64,000 nt of DNA from Juglans regia (GCF_001411555.2 NC_049907.1:37873482-37937481); one strand, 5' to 3'. Counted from the stretch's first letter, positions 37,433 to 50,869 are shown. Notes: a model not told the origin generated them from the sequence alone. Translations and numbers: made by a program.

Positions 37433-38112
37433 TAGGAGTGAAAACCGACTGTATCGGCGCGGTTTTGGGGTAAAACCGACGCCGACAGATAGTTTATTTT
37501 TGGGGGAGGAAACCGGCCGAAACCGATCGATGGGGAGAAAAACACCGGCCGTCTCGACACCGGCAATTCTCTGGCGGTTCACGGTCGGTTCATCGGCGAG
37601 TTTCGTCTGAGAGAGTAGAGAGAGAGAGAGTGTCGCAGAGGAGAGAGAGAGAGAGGATGAAAAATACGATGTGTCACTGGGAAGAAGACGCCCGAGGAAG
37701 AAGACGATCTAATTTCAAAACGACGCCGTTTGGTTTAAACCAAACGGCGTCGTTCTACTTAATTTTTTTTTAATACGTTATGAATAAAACGACGCCGTTT
37801 GGTTTAATACAAACGGCGTCGTTTCAGTTATATTAAAACACAACTACAGACTTAAAACGACGCCGTTCCACTTAAACTTAAGTGGAACGACGTCGTTTTG
37901 AATACAGAATATATAAAAAAAAATAACATTTCTTTAATCGGCCGGTTCAGCGGTTTGAACCAGGTTCGAACCGACGCCGAACCGGCCGATATCGGTTTAT
38001 ATTATTTTCTGCCGCACGCCGACCGGTTCTTCACCGGTTTCGGCCGGTTCCGAGCTCCGGCGGCCGGTCTGAGTCGGTCTAGGTCGGTTTATCGATTTTT
38101 TGTACAGCCCTA
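37433..38112. mobile_element. hAT-type MITE with three internal hairpins
   Basis: The 680-bp element is flanked by perfect 8-bp direct repeats, ATAAAAAT, at 37425-37432 and 38113-38120. Its ends are TAGGAGTG and, inverted, TAGGGCTG. An 8-bp duplication and TAGGG-type ends are hallmarks of the hAT superfamily. There is no transposase, so it is non-autonomous. Both flanks inside are rich in CCGGT/ACCGG motifs. The centre holds three successive palindromes, each built on AACGACGCCGTT: 37719-37754 (perfect, 36 bp), 37787-37801 with 37810-37824, and 37854-37875 with 37878-37899 (one mismatch). A GA microsatellite lies near 37616-37656. Confidence 0.8.
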
Positions 38113-38120
38113 ATAAAAAT

Positions 38121-40640
38121 GATTCTAGATATATTTGTAAATAAAATATAATAAAAATATAAAATGATATATTTTTAAAATGAGTGTATAAGATATGAGA
38201 CTTATGAGTAGCACGACTCTAATAACAACGACTTTGATGATTGATTAAATGCAATTATGATTTTTTAAAAGGACCCAACAAAAGCATATAATCTGATATT
38301 TTTAGCCCAATTTGAAACTCAGGGTCAAAAAATTTAAGTCGTGGTATTATTGATCCTTGTACAAAACAAGGAAAATGTATCAATAACGTGAGTGGACGAG
38401 AAAGGATGGATCGAAAGTCATGTTTTGTCCATTATTGTGATGTTTTGTGTTGATAGAGGAAGAAACAAAGGCAAATGAAGAAACATATAGCCTCGTAGGA
38501 ATCCTGAAAAATGGGTCGTCCTAGTCTCCAATCGGGCCCACTCCACAAGGGATGGAAAGGAATGAAGGGGAGGCCTAATGAACTTGCGTTAAAAGTAAGT
38601 ACTTGTTTGGTAATATCTTACCCTAGTCGGTTTGGTTTGAAACTCATTTCATTATTATTTATAAATTATTTTAATTCATCTCATATCATCTTTGAATTTA
38701 AACGGAATCTAAAATTTCATTTGCAAATATTGCTCAAATATAAAAAAAATTTAATTTTTAATTTTTTTTATCTAATTATTATAACTTTTTCAAACTTTTA
38801 AATAAAACATAAAAATCAATACAACTTCAAAACATAAATAATATTAAAAATAATATTTTAATTTTATAATATTTTTATTCATTTCTCTCTCTTATTTTCC
38901 AAAATCCAATAAAAACATCTTAACGCAAACTATTAACTACTATTCATAAATTATTTAATTATTATTTACAGAGTTCTAATATCATCTCAATACCCAAACA
39001 TCTCCTAAATACAGTAAGTTCAGACGGAAGATTCCAACAACAATTTCGTTATCAAAATAAAAATAAACAAACAATAGGTTAACAAAATTATACCTCGGGT
39101 AACTAAAGAAATGACTATAGAAAAACTAATTTTTATAATCGAGTTATTCTATTCTCAAACCAATGTGTAAACTATACCATTCATATAACTTAAATAATAA
39201 TATTTGATTTGTCAAATTCAAATTTTAAAATTTATGTTTCAAATAAAATCATGTCATATAAATACTTTATAAGTGTGTTCTACATGTCAATTTAAGAATA
39301 TAATTTGTCTTTGTAATCAATTGGTTGATTGGTATAATGGAGTTGGATTATATTTTTTTCCCTTTTGAATTGAGTTATTATTATTGCATAATGGGTAATT
39401 TTCTTTTTGTTCTTCGTGTAGCACAAAAATACAACTTTAATATTTTGGGGCCAATGGTATTTTATTTGGAGGAAAATGGATGAAAAATCAGAAAATTATT
39501 ACCATTCAAAGTTTGGGGGGATTAGGCTTTCCCCCCATCCCCATTGTCCATGATTAGAGGGGATCCTGATCTATTTTTATTTTATTTTATTTTTTATTTT
39601 TATTTTACATATGGAATTATTGTAATTGCTAGATGAAAACGAAATAGGATCATTTTACATATACCATTTGTGAAAAATGATTTGTTTTTTCCTTTTGCAT
39701 ATGCTAATATTTTTTTAGTAAATTTAAGGAAATTAAATATTTTTTTAAAATATAATTATATAAAATATTGTGTAAATTATTTTTTTTTAATAAAAAAAAA
39801 AAGTTGAAATGTGAGAGGATAGGCAATAGGAAAGAAAACTAGGCTAAGGCTACAGTGGTGGAAGAGGGGAGTAGACAGGTGGCAGGAAGAGGAGAGGACA
39901 GAAGGTAGGGGGGTCTTGAAGTCGGCGGCTGAATCTTGGGAAACTGACGTGAGCGTGGAGTGGTATTGATTCCAAAAACGAAAAAGTCGTCCTAAATTTC
40001 ATAAAAGAATAAAGCTACACCCTATCTCAAGCGCACAGCTGTCACCGTAATAAGTTGTTCCCTTTTTTACTTGGAGATGAGTTTTTAGACCACCTGGAAT
40101 CCATTTTCAAACTCCACCTTTCAATTATTTTAATTCTTTTGTCCTTTCTTATTCAATGTTATTATATAATATAATTTAATTTAAAAGATAAGTTTTAAAT
40201 AAAATTATTATTATTATACTGTTCGTGAAGTGTGTGGATGGACCCACAAGCTTCGGCCAACAGTGATTGCTGGGAGTGCTTTTAGACAAAATTTTTCTTT
40301 TTATTTTTTTTATTTATATGTTTTAGTATTTTTAAATATTTTTAAAAAAATATAAAAAATATATCAATATATTAATAATTACTAAAAAAAATATAAAAAA
40401 AATTAAATAAATGAGCAATCAAAATAAAAAGACAAAACTTGACAACATAATAATATTATTTTAATAGTTGATCCAAATTACAATGCTATCTGTAAGAAGA
40501 AAAAAGTCCCTGCTTGGGAATGGACCAAAAAATTCGGCCCAGTTGCCTCTGGGCTCAAAGCCCAAAAATTAGGTCATCATGGTTTTGATGTGGTTTTGGG
40601 CAGCACCAACAATGTTTTTATTCTACTCAGGCACAACTAA
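38121..40640. other. Intergenic region upstream of the NLP gene and downstream of SCPL
   Basis: No gene is supported. 38600-39010 is an AT-rich MITE-like copy, with a left end near TTGTTTGGTAATATC and a right end ATACCCAAACATC. 39560-39600 and 39775-39805 are T- and A-rich runs. 39845-39935 is a GA-rich, GC-richer patch without a convincing reading frame. About 40210-40450 looks like another small AT-rich repeat. Confidence 0.35.
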
Positions 40641-41516
40641 TTACATGGGGTAATAAGCAAACCATCTGTCAAGCATGGCAGCACACTCCTTCTGCTTGTA
40701 CTCTGCAGCAATGTGACCCCCTCCCTGACCAGAAAGTGAATCAAAATACAGAAACCATCGTTAGTTTTTTTTTTTTTACCTTGTAACCATTATCATTGAA
40801 GAGAATTCATCATGAGTTTGAGGGGTTATCTTGCCTTCACGGTTACAAATGTCAGGACAAAGTCATTTTCTGTATACTCCTCCGTGTATCTAAGAGAAAC
40901 ATGTACTGTGTAAGTAACAAAATTCCAAAGTTTGAGAGAGCTTGAAAAGGAAATCAAAATCCGAAACCTACCCGGCAACTTGAGCATCGAGGTACCATGG
41001 TCGCCAAGCATCCATTAGAGTCATGTTAAATGATCTTATCCATTGTCGTGTGCCAATGTGGGGAATAGACATGTCATGATCACCACTGTTTGGAATCCAA
41101 CAACGACATTAGAGGTGTTAAAATTAACTTTGTAACTTTAAAGACTCTGTTTCATGAGCTCTCTTTACTAGCTAGCTCCAAAGATTGGGAGAAAAATTTT
41201 ACCTGTATATCAGAGCTCTTAGTTCAGCTTGAGTAAAGTTCTTGTGATAACTAACGACACTTGACAACTCCTGTGTGTAAGATAAGCTGCTGTTGCACAT
41301 CTTCCATGACTCCTTCGTTCCCTAATTAGCATTACAGAGCTATTGTTTAGTCCATTTTTTGGGTAAAAGGGGTAGTATCACTCGTAATTTTCACTTACCT
41401 TTCGAATATTAAGAGCTTCTTGGACGCTCTTATCATTTACCCAGATGCCACACAGCACGTGTCGATAATTCTGAGAAAATAGTAATCCAAATGTTGCTCA
41501 CACATATATAATATAC

Positions 41517-41560
<44 letters not shown>

Positions 41561-42419
41561 ACCCGGCACCAAAATGCAGTGCCTTTAGGATGTGAAAGGA
41601 GAAGATCTTGGGACTGCTCTCTTAGGGATCGCCGATCTGAATTCACTGAACTTGGTTCTGGGGATGTCATGGAGCAAGAAGGTTCAAGAACATGTTGAAG
41701 ATTTATCTCAAGGATCAACTGCATGGCCATTACTAACAGGTCAATGAAGATCATGATGAGGAGAATAAATGCAATTGTACCAAAAAGAGAGAAGAATAAG
41801 AAGAAGAAGGGAGTCAACTCAAGGCAATTATGGCAGTTTGCTAACCTCTTCAATGGTTTGAAGAACCGACTCACATTGTGCATTGCTTGAATCCACATTC
41901 ACAAAGTCTCCGTTGCAGCTTATATAGGCAGTCTAGAATGGCATATATAGAGAGAGTAAAGACACAATAATAAAATATTAATGATTCAAAGGCAATAAAA
42001 TAACGAAGCATAACAAGCTGGATAAAACAATGACAAAGCTGATTCTACAATTCACGGTTTTCTTTCGGAAGCAGATGCTAAAATCTACTCACAAACTCTG
42101 TTTCTTGCATCACATTTTGGAAACACAAGCTTTCCATTGATGAAATGATCACTTAAAATGAGATAATCCATTGATAGCTAAGAACTTTCCTTGTTATAAA
42201 CGGTTTGAGAAGGAAGTACACTGGTTTTTACCAATTGAATGCAGCTTATGAGGCAAAAGCAGTTCCAATTTGAGTCATCCAAATAAAACTTTACAAGTGG
42301 AGACTATATCCTCATTTGGATTCAGAATATATAATATATCACTTCCTTCATCTGCCAAAGCTAAACTCCTATCTATGAGACCCGGATGTTGATATGTTTG
42401 GTGGATTCCCATAAAAACT

Positions 42420-42460
<41 letters not shown>

Positions 42461-44491
42461 CTCACCTCATAGAGTTCCTTTGGAATAAGAGCTAGGTGGT
42501 AAGCATAAAGATATCTTGAATTATCATCAATTTGAGTATCCGTCTTTGGGTTCCCAAGCACATAACCCTGATTCAATTAAAAGAACATCATGTCCTACAA
42601 CAACTTTTGTTCTGAAGGAACTGAAAAATAGTTGCTGCATAGGTTGGCAATCCCAATTAACAGAGAGGAAAGCATGCATGTTCAAACTAACTGAAGTAAT
42701 TAAGGTTCTAGGTAACATACTTTCAGATTCATGCGTGGATATTCTTGAATTTGATTGCCTGAGATCCCAAATCAATGTCCAAAACAGAGCTTAATGAGTT
42801 TATGTTCCAAATCTAAAAAGGAATTGCTCTGATCTCAAAAAAGCTTTATATACTGATTATTTTTGTTTTCATCAAGTAATTTACCCCCTATTATTTCTTG
42901 AACGACCAACGGCACAGTTATCCCTGAATACGAATCACCACCTATGTAAAGTTGATTCGACTTGAATTGTGGGTGCTCCGTTATCCACTGCATTACAGTT
43001 TGAGATTTTAATCAAATGATAAAAAATAAAAAATAAAAAATTACAGTGCGGATGTATAACATATTAATTGAAATTTAGTGCTGTTTTTCACTCGAGAGTT
43101 AGCCCATAAAAATTCAAAATAAATAAATAAATAAAGAGGTTTTATGCACCTTCCTTAGAAACTCATAGGTGAGTGCTGCTGTTGCTGTGTCACTACTGTA
43201 GTAGCCTTCTGAGGTGGTGGAGTAAGAGAATCCGGTGCCGACGGGTGCATCCACGTATATTATGTTGAGGCCCTGCAAAAGTTGTCTCCACCCTTTGAGT
43301 ATTTGTTTTTTTTTCAGAGAATTTCAAGTGAACATAGAAATATCATAATAGAGTATGATCTGCTAGCTGCATTTAATTGAATACCTTGGTCCATGTGTAT
43401 GGGTTCAAATGTAGTGACGGTAAGCTCCCATTGTATTCGGAATAAGTGAAACCCAAAGGTCCTGTACCAAATTTGAAAGATCTCCATGCTTTTAACTTAG
43501 GGTACTTGTAAGTTAGTACTTGGAACTTATACAATAATATCACGCCACCCAAGCCATATATTTATTCTCTCTAAAATTAAACTAATTAAGAAAATATATA
43601 GATATTTCTTGATCAAACTGTAAGGTTTTGAGTATGAGAAAGATAGACACATAAAATGAATCTCATAATATTTATTTATTGAACATTTAATACTGTTTGA
43701 GCATTTATAAATATTGTAAGATCCACTTCACATATCTACCTCTCTTCGATCTGTTAACTAAAATTTGATTAGATAATCCATAGTCATCCAACTAATCTCC
43801 CAGGTAGTGTTGCTATGCCACCCAAATTTGCCCTGCAATTTTTTTTTTAGTTTTTTATTTCAAACATTTTTTAAATATGTTTAAACATTTAAAAAAAAAA
43901 AAAAATCAAATTATTAATAGTTATTTCTTTAACTATTAAATAAAATATATGATCTGTCAAATCGAGGGCCAAACTCAGGTTCATTTTTCATAAGATCACA
44001 AGTCGTGCTATAATTTTGAATTGAATAACACGTACGGGCTGTTTAAAAGAATACAAGTTATGGCAAAAAGAGGAAGGGAGAAGTACAGTTGAAGGACAAG
44101 AGGAGAGAAATACCACTCTCGTAAAAGAATGCGAGGAGAGTAGAACAGCCAGGGCCACCGGTGAGCCAGAGCACAACAGGGTCCTGTGCAGGGCTTCTCT
44201 GAGACTCTACGAAATAATAAAACAGCTGCACATCTTCGGTGTTACCTACGCCAATATATCTGCAATCAAGTAACTCAATCACCCCAAACTTGGGAAAAAA
44301 GAAAAAGAGAAGAAATTAAAAGGAATGGGGAGAGGAAAAACTCACCCAGTTTCAAGCGTAAATGGTAGATCACCAGCAAACCCAGGTAGGGTCTTGACAA
44401 CTGTGCGTGAGAGAGAAACGCCTGAGAAAATCAGTAGCAAAGTAACGTGCAGACACGCCCCATACAACAACGCTGCTCTGGAGCTAAACAT
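40641..44491 (-). CDS. Serine carboxypeptidase-like (SCPL) protein, clade IA type (14 exons)
   Basis: Exons: 44491-44346, 44259-44114, 43461-43385, 43272-43150, 42987-42885, 42758-42721, 42567-42466, 41932-41846, 41718-41563, 41470-41399, 41321-41203, 41085-40972, 40889-40835, 40724-40641. They total 473 residues and are consistent in phase throughout. The protein has a signal peptide (hydrophobic [14 protein letters not shown]), the substrate-site LTGGPGCS and the nucleophile motif GDSYSG (Ser183). SGDHDM at 390-395 supplies the Asp region and GGGH ends at His450, so the catalytic triad is complete. SCPLs of this exon layout are secretory-pathway or vacuolar enzymes. Clade IA members act mostly as acyltransferases using glucose esters (sinapoyl, galloyl and similar), which is my inference here. 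Intron 13 has a GC donor (AAG then GCAAGA). Two introns carry long CT tracts beside their donors. Confidence 0.92.
41527..41558 (-). repeat. CT microsatellite beside the exon 9 donor of SCPL
   Basis: Sixteen AG units on the plus strand read as a (CT)16 tract on the transcribed sense. It begins within five bases of the GTAACT donor at 41562. Confidence 0.9.
42423..42452 (-). repeat. CT microsatellite beside the exon 7 donor of SCPL
   Basis: Fifteen AG units on the plus strand give a (CT)15 tract in the sense direction, 13 bases past the exon 7 end at 42466 (donor GTGAGA). Confidence 0.9.
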
Positions 44492-45523
44492 CGTGAAAAA
44501 TGGGAAGCACTCCTACTAGAATGAGACTATTTTCTCTCCCTCACTTTGCCAGAAAACGAAATAGTCTCCGTCGATATTTATAATATGCACGCCCTACCGA
44601 ACGTTCATGAAAAAATGCATGGGAAATAGGACTTGTAGAATCAGACTGTCTCCTTCGTTATTTGAATGTATTTCCTATTAAACTAATTTCACTTTCCAGA
44701 GTTACGACCATTCTCTAAAGTGGAAAAGTGGCTCAAGCTCCCTTTGAAATTCGGCTGGGGTTAAATTCGTTCGCATTCCAGTACTTGTCATTCAAATTAG
44801 CATCTCTGGCGGCTTTTCATTATACAGATTAGATTTGATGGGATAAAAATTAAAAATTACATAAAATATTATTAAAATTTAATTTTTAATATAATTTTTA
44901 TTTTAAAATTTAAAAAAATTAAATTATTTATTATATTTTATGTAAAAATTTAAAAAAATTATAATGATTAAATTAGATAAAATGATATAATTTGTCATTG
45001 ATTGGTTCACGAAAACAGTTGTATTGTATTCTTCTTATTTTTTTTATTTGTTGGCTTAGGAAATGTTTAGAGAATAAAATGACATGAAAATTTTGTGAAT
45101 ATTAGTGAGATAATTTGAGTTCAATATTAATTGAGTTTTAGGAAAGAAGAAAAAAGAAATTGAATAAAAAAATTATAAAATTAAAATATTGTTAAAATAT
45201 AATTTTTTATTTAAAATTTTAAAAAATTAAATTGTTTTTTATTTCTTATTTAAAAAATTGAGAAAATTGTATTGATTAGTTAAAAAATTATAATAATTAA
45301 TTTAAAAGTATTTATATTTAAATAATATTTAAAAAATAAATAAAATAAAATGAGACCAAATAGAAAGACACGTCGCCTTATATATTCGGAGACATTTCAC
45401 TACCTGCCTTGAAACTTGCCTCGATTTGACAGGGTTTGATGAACTACTGCACGAAAATATAGGGATCATACTCGAGGATTGCCGCAAACAATACTGGAGG
45501 AATTAAGTATTCATGATCTATTT

Positions 45524-45557
<34 letters not shown>

Positions 45558-47600
45558 TGATCTAATCGTTTTGGGGAGTAGCGGTTGTTAGGAATCATAA
45601 CATGATGCAGAGAATGTAAGTCTTCGAGAATGAGATGATAATATAAGAGCTGACTTAGTAGTGGAATAGTTAAATTTTGATTAGGAAATTTATTTTTATA
45701 AATTTTTATTAAGAAAGAAAATAAAAAGCTGTTTATTGACCCAAAAATTGTTGTAACTGTATTTTTGTTCCTAGAAGTCAAAATGAGTAAAAGATCTTCA
45801 AGATTTATTGAAAGGAAAGATGTACCGGCCGCCGGCGAATTCATCTAAACCTAATAATTGGTCTCAAATGCAATGGAAAGTGGAATTAATCTGATTCATC
45901 AATATTTTAAGATATAATAAACGTAATATCATTGAATTCGAGAACAATCAATGGAGAAAAACACGTCTAATAAACATGCAGACGTCTAGCTAATAATTAG
46001 TCACTAAGATCCAAATCCGTTTGGTTGGAGGTTTGCTAATAAACAGGGCACATTGATTTATTGGTTGATGTTTATTTTTTTTTTCAAGAAATGTTTTGAG
46101 TCTCGAATTCGGATCTAAATAATGTCTCGAATGAATTTTTTTTTTAAATATTTTTTAATGATGTTGTGAATTTTTTTAAAAAAGTTTATGATGATTAAAA
46201 TAATACAAAAAAAAAATTGAAATATACTATTCGGTGACTCTATTCTGGACACAATTTCGATGACTGTAGCACTGCTCTTTTTTTTTTTACCGAACTGGAT
46301 GAAGACTGATGGAACGTGTATATATAATATTATTTTATATGATAATTATATAACTTAATTATGTAATTTTATCTAAAAATTACTATTTACTATTTATATA
46401 ATAAAATTATTTAATATTTATTAACTACATATAAAATGTTAAAGAAGATTAATTAATTTTAATTTTTCAAATTTAATTAATTTTTTATATTAATTTTTCT
46501 ATCCAAAAATAAAATAAAATTCAAAGACCGACTATTCGGACCAACAGATGGCTAACTATTCGGACCAACAAAAAATGTTGGTCAAGAAGTGATGCTCCAA
46601 CAGGAGTCGCAACCTGTGGGAAAGGGTACTATTAGTTGATTATTTGATAGGTGACATCAATTTTTATTTTTTATGTTTTTGTCTTTTAGCGCCAGCAACC
46701 AATAAAAATTTATGTCCACTTATATATTTTTTTATTATTTACGTCACTTTTAAAATCAGTATTATCATAGCTGATTAATTTTAAATTACTGATTCCAAAA
46801 CATAATTTTATATTTTTTATATTTTACAAATATTTTAATATACGTTTTATTACTTATCAATACTTTTTACCTGGATTAGATTGAAACTTATTTATCAAAC
46901 CTGCTGGAAGACAAATATCGGATCTTGTGCGTATTTACCAACCCTACTGTAGGACAAATGTGATGTGGAGGCTGTGAAAATGAGAAAAATTTAAAAAGAA
47001 AGAGAACATGACCTAGCCACCTTGAGTTGAAGGGATGCTGCTCTACCACACTCTTGTTCTATATGGCAGCCCAACTTAGGGCCTCTTGGAGTGACCTAGC
47101 GCCCAAATTAACCACCCATCGCATTCATTAAATGGTAGTGATAGACTTACTACCCATCTACTACTCATATACTATTTGTAATGTTTTTATTTTTTTATTA
47201 TTTTATTTTAAGTATTTTTTTAACATCCTTAATTATTAAAAAAAATTAAAAAAACATCTAAACTTACTAATTGTCACTTCCTTAACTATTAAATAAAATA
47301 AAAAATTATAAAAAGAATCAAATATAAAAAAGAATAGTAAATGAGTAATAAGAAAGTAGTAATCCTATCATTTTCCTTCATTAAATTGAGCCATTTTTTA
47401 ACTCACCCACCAAAAAAAAAAAAAAAAAAACTAAAAAAGAGAGATCGAAGACAAATTAAAGTCAACAATAATTTAGATAAGAGAGAATATGTAGAGATCA
47501 GGTCCTACATGCGTAACCTTCCACTTATTTTGTGATCAGGAATAGATCTTTCAAACTAACAGTATTTTGAAAATTCATTCATTATATATATATATATATA
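44492..47600. other. Intergenic AT-rich region
   Basis: 44492-44600 is the SCPL leader and promoter. 44828-44998 and 45060-45360 are AT-rich MITE-like copies. 45531-45553 is a TA microsatellite. 46275-46360 is a segment repeated at 51620-51700. 46520-46570 has two copies of ACTATTCGGACCAACA. No gene is supported; frames at 45518-45844 and 47341-47535 are low-complexity. Confidence 0.4.
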
Positions 47601-49439
47601 ACCCAAGTTCTATCCAAACCAATAAGAATCGTCGAGGGCTGAGCAGCAGCTTTGGTGGTTGCCTTTGCGGCGATTATGTCTTCAAGATCTTTCTCAGCCA
47701 CAAACATAAGGTCATCCAGTTAAAGAGTTGGTGGATCCACAGAGGTAGCCACAACACTCGGTTCCTCCTGAGAAATGGCCAACATGGTGCTTCCACCTTC
47801 CTAAGAGATGGGTTTACTCGGCAACTCCTGAGAAGAACTCAATTTAACATTGTCGACAGAGGTGATGCCCCCACTCCGTTGTTTAGGGGAGGTACCAATT
47901 TTATACCTCTCAGCGACGAGGGAAGTAAAGAACCACTTTTAGATGAAATAGACTCATCTGAACAAGGCAAGATACGAGCATTTTTTACATTTCTTTGCTT
48001 TTTCCCGCCTACGCCAAGACGTTTCTTCTTTCTCAAATTGCCCATCGGCGGGCGAGGGCACCCAAAAACTCACTCCCTAAGACATGGGCCCAATTAGGGA
48101 CCATCAAGAACTTTTCAATATTATTGGAGATTAAAAGCACATCCAAGAGGCACAATTTGGGATAAGCCTAAGCCTAGGACTCCACCAGCTAACACGAGCC
48201 TCTGACGAGGAGAAATAATCACTTCATAGTCATCCCCATCAAGGACAGGGGACCAGCATGCCCTTATAGAAAATTCCTTATTAAGAGCTTCATCAGTGGG
48301 GAAATCCCAACCAGAGCCAGTTACAAGGAAAAATTTGTTAGTCCAATCATTCACATGCGAATATTTACGCTCTAAATCAACCAAGGCTGGATGAGATTTG
48401 AAACTGCAAAGATTCTCATCCAAATGCCTAAAACCAAGAAGGTTTGGATATTCATCGCCCACAGGCTCCAGAACCTGTCGCCACAAAACACAGCAGGCCA
48501 TCAAAATTATTTATATATATATATATATATAACCCAAGTTCTATCCAAACCAATAAGAGTCGTCGAGGGCTGAGCAGCAGCTTTGGTGGTTGCCTTTGCG
48601 GCGATTATGTCTTCAAGATCTTTCTCAGCCACAAACATAAGGTCATCTAGTTAAAGAGTTGGTGGATCCACAGAGGTAGCCACAACACTTGGTTCCTCCT
48701 GAGAAATGGCCAACATGGTGCTTCCACCTTCCTAAGAGATGGGTTTACTCGGCAACTCTTGAGAAGAACTCAATTTAACATTGTCGACAGAGGTGATGCC
48801 CCCACTCCGTTGTTTAGGGGAGGTACCAATTTTATACCTCTCAGCGACGAGGGAAGTAAAGAACCACTTTTAGATGAAATAGACTCATCCGAACAAGGCA
48901 AGATACGAGCATTTTTTACCTTTCTTTGCTTTTTCCCGCCTACGCTAAGACGTTTCTTCTTTCTCAAATTGCCCATCGGTGGGCGAGGGCACCCAAAAAC
49001 TCACTCCCTAAGACATGGGCCCAATTAGGGACCATCAAGAACTTTTCAATATTATTGGGGATTAAAAGCACATCCAAGAGGCACAATTTGGGATAAGCCT
49101 AAGCCTAGGACTCCACCAGCCTAACACGAGCCTCCTGACGAGGAGAAATAATCACTTCATAGTCATCCCCATCAAGGACAGGGGACCAGCATGCCCTTAT
49201 AGAAAATTCCTTATTAAGAGCTTCATCAGTGGGGAAATCCCAACCAGAGCCAGTTACAAGGAAAAATTTGTTAGTCCAATCATTCACATGCGAATATTTA
49301 CGCTCTAAATCAACCAAGGCTGGATGAGATTTGAAACTGCAAAGATTCTCATCCAAATGCCTAAAACCAAGAAGGTTTGGATATTCATCGCCCACAGGCT
49401 CCAGAACCTGTCGCCACAAAACACAGCAGGCCATCAAAA

Positions 49440-49472
<33 letters not shown>

Positions 49473-50369
49473 ACCCAAGTTCTATCCAAACCAATAAGAG
49501 TCGTCGAGGGCTGAGCAGCAGCTTTGGTGGTTGCCTTTGCGGCGATTATGTCTTCAAGATCTTTCTCAGCCACAAACATAAGGTCATCCAGTGAAAGAGT
49601 TGGTGGATCCACAGAGGTAGCCACAACACTCGGTTCCTCCTGAGAAATGGCCAACATGGTGCTTCCACCTTCCTAAGAGATGGGTTTACTCGGCAACTCC
49701 TGAGAAGAACTCAATTTAACATTGTCGACGGAGGTGATGCCCCCACTCCGTTATTTAGGGGAGGTACCAATTTTATACCTCTCAGCGACGAGGGAAGTAA
49801 AGAACCACTTTTAGATGAAATGGACTCATCCGAACAAGGCAAGATACGAGCATTTTTTTACCTTTCTTTGCTTTTTCCCGCCTACGCCAAGACGTTTCTT
49901 CTTTCTCAAATTGCCCATTGGCGGGCAGGGGCACCCAAAAACTCACTCCCTAAGACATGAAGAACTTTTCAATATTATTGGGGATTAAAAGCACATCCAA
50001 GAGGCACAATTTGGGATAAGCCTAAGCCTAGGACTCCACCAGCCTAACACGAGCCTCCTGACGAGGAGAAAGAATCACTTCATAGTCATCCCCATCAAGG
50101 ACAGGGGACCAGCATGCCCTTATAGAAAATTCCTTATTAAGAGCTTCATCAGTGGGAAAATCCCAACCAGAGCCAGTTACAAGGAAAAATTTGTTAGTCC
50201 AATCATTCACATGCGAATATTTAGGCTCTAAATCAACCAAGGCTGGATGAGATTTGAAATTGCAAAGATTCTCATCCAAATGCCTAAAACCAAGAAGGTT
50301 TGGATATTCATCGCCCACAGGCTCCAGAACCTGTCGCCACAAAACACAGCAGGCCATCAAAATTATTTA
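47601..50369 (-). repeat. Three tandem ~0.93-kb copies of a retroelement ORF segment
   Basis: The copies span 47601-48531, 48532-49472 and 49473-50369. Each begins ACCCAAGTTCTATCC after a TA microsatellite and ends AAAATTATTTA followed by the next TA run. Spacing is 931 and 941 bp. The third copy lacks about 21 bp near 49958. On the minus strand each copy encodes VLWRQVLEPVGDEYPNLLGF, then WTNKFFLVTGSGWDFPTDEA, then after a stop MGNLRKKKRL in a second block. The copies differ by only scattered substitutions, so the duplications are recent. No copy is intact. Confidence 0.9.
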
Positions 50370-50721
50370 AACATTAGGCACGAAGCAAGCCTTAAAACGT
50401 CTAACACATTGTGAACTCGACCCACGAAGGGCAATCGAAGCCTCATGGTAAACATGGAAAAATAGAGGGCAACAAAGACGACCATACCTTTGGCATCGAT
50501 AACTTTCTGATTGGGAGTAGGAACTTTCAAATCAACAGAATCAGGAATTTTGAAGTTATTTTGGACATTCTTCAATTTGCACGAAGTGATAGTTAAAGAC
50601 CAGTGAGAATCCACAAAAATGGAAGCTGGGGGAGCAACAACAATTCAAGGAAGGGAGTCGCGGGGTGGAGAAGAGTTCGGAGCAAGAACCACTGCCTTAC
50701 CCTTGGAAGAAGAGGAAGCCA
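50363..50721 (-). pseudogene. 5' part of a retrotransposon antisense ORF (gag-like/PF04195-like)
   Basis: The minus-strand ATG at 50721 opens MASSSSKGKAVVLAPNSSPP. After a premature stop, the frame goes on as FVDSHWSLTITSCKL and AKGMVVFVALYFSMFTMRLR, and reaches a stop just before copy 3 of the tandem array. The pattern, a short Ser-rich start followed by a helical RLPFVGRVHNVLDVLRLASC block and then VLWRQV, resembles the putative gypsy-type transposon family (PF04195). Members of this family can occur as antisense frames in Tat-lineage Ty3/gypsy elements. The homology is from memory. The frame is broken at several places. Confidence 0.5.
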
Positions 50722-50869
50722 TGGAAGATTGAAGAAAGTTTCAAGAAAAGAAGAAGGCAAGAACTCAGAGAAGAAAAAGGCAAGAACTCGGAGAAGGAGA
50801 AGGCAAGAAACGAGAACAAGACAGAAGACCAAAAGAAGAGGGAAAAATGAGCATTAAATAGGAGTTAGT

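Noticed and set aside
37898..38113. Plus-strand frame of 71 codons rich in Arg and Gly
   Set aside because: It falls inside the hAT MITE and reflects its CCGGT/ACCGG repeats.
47567..48097. Plus-strand frames in the tandem array
   Set aside because: They repeat in each copy and start in the TA microsatellite; the minus strand carries the retroelement-like residues.
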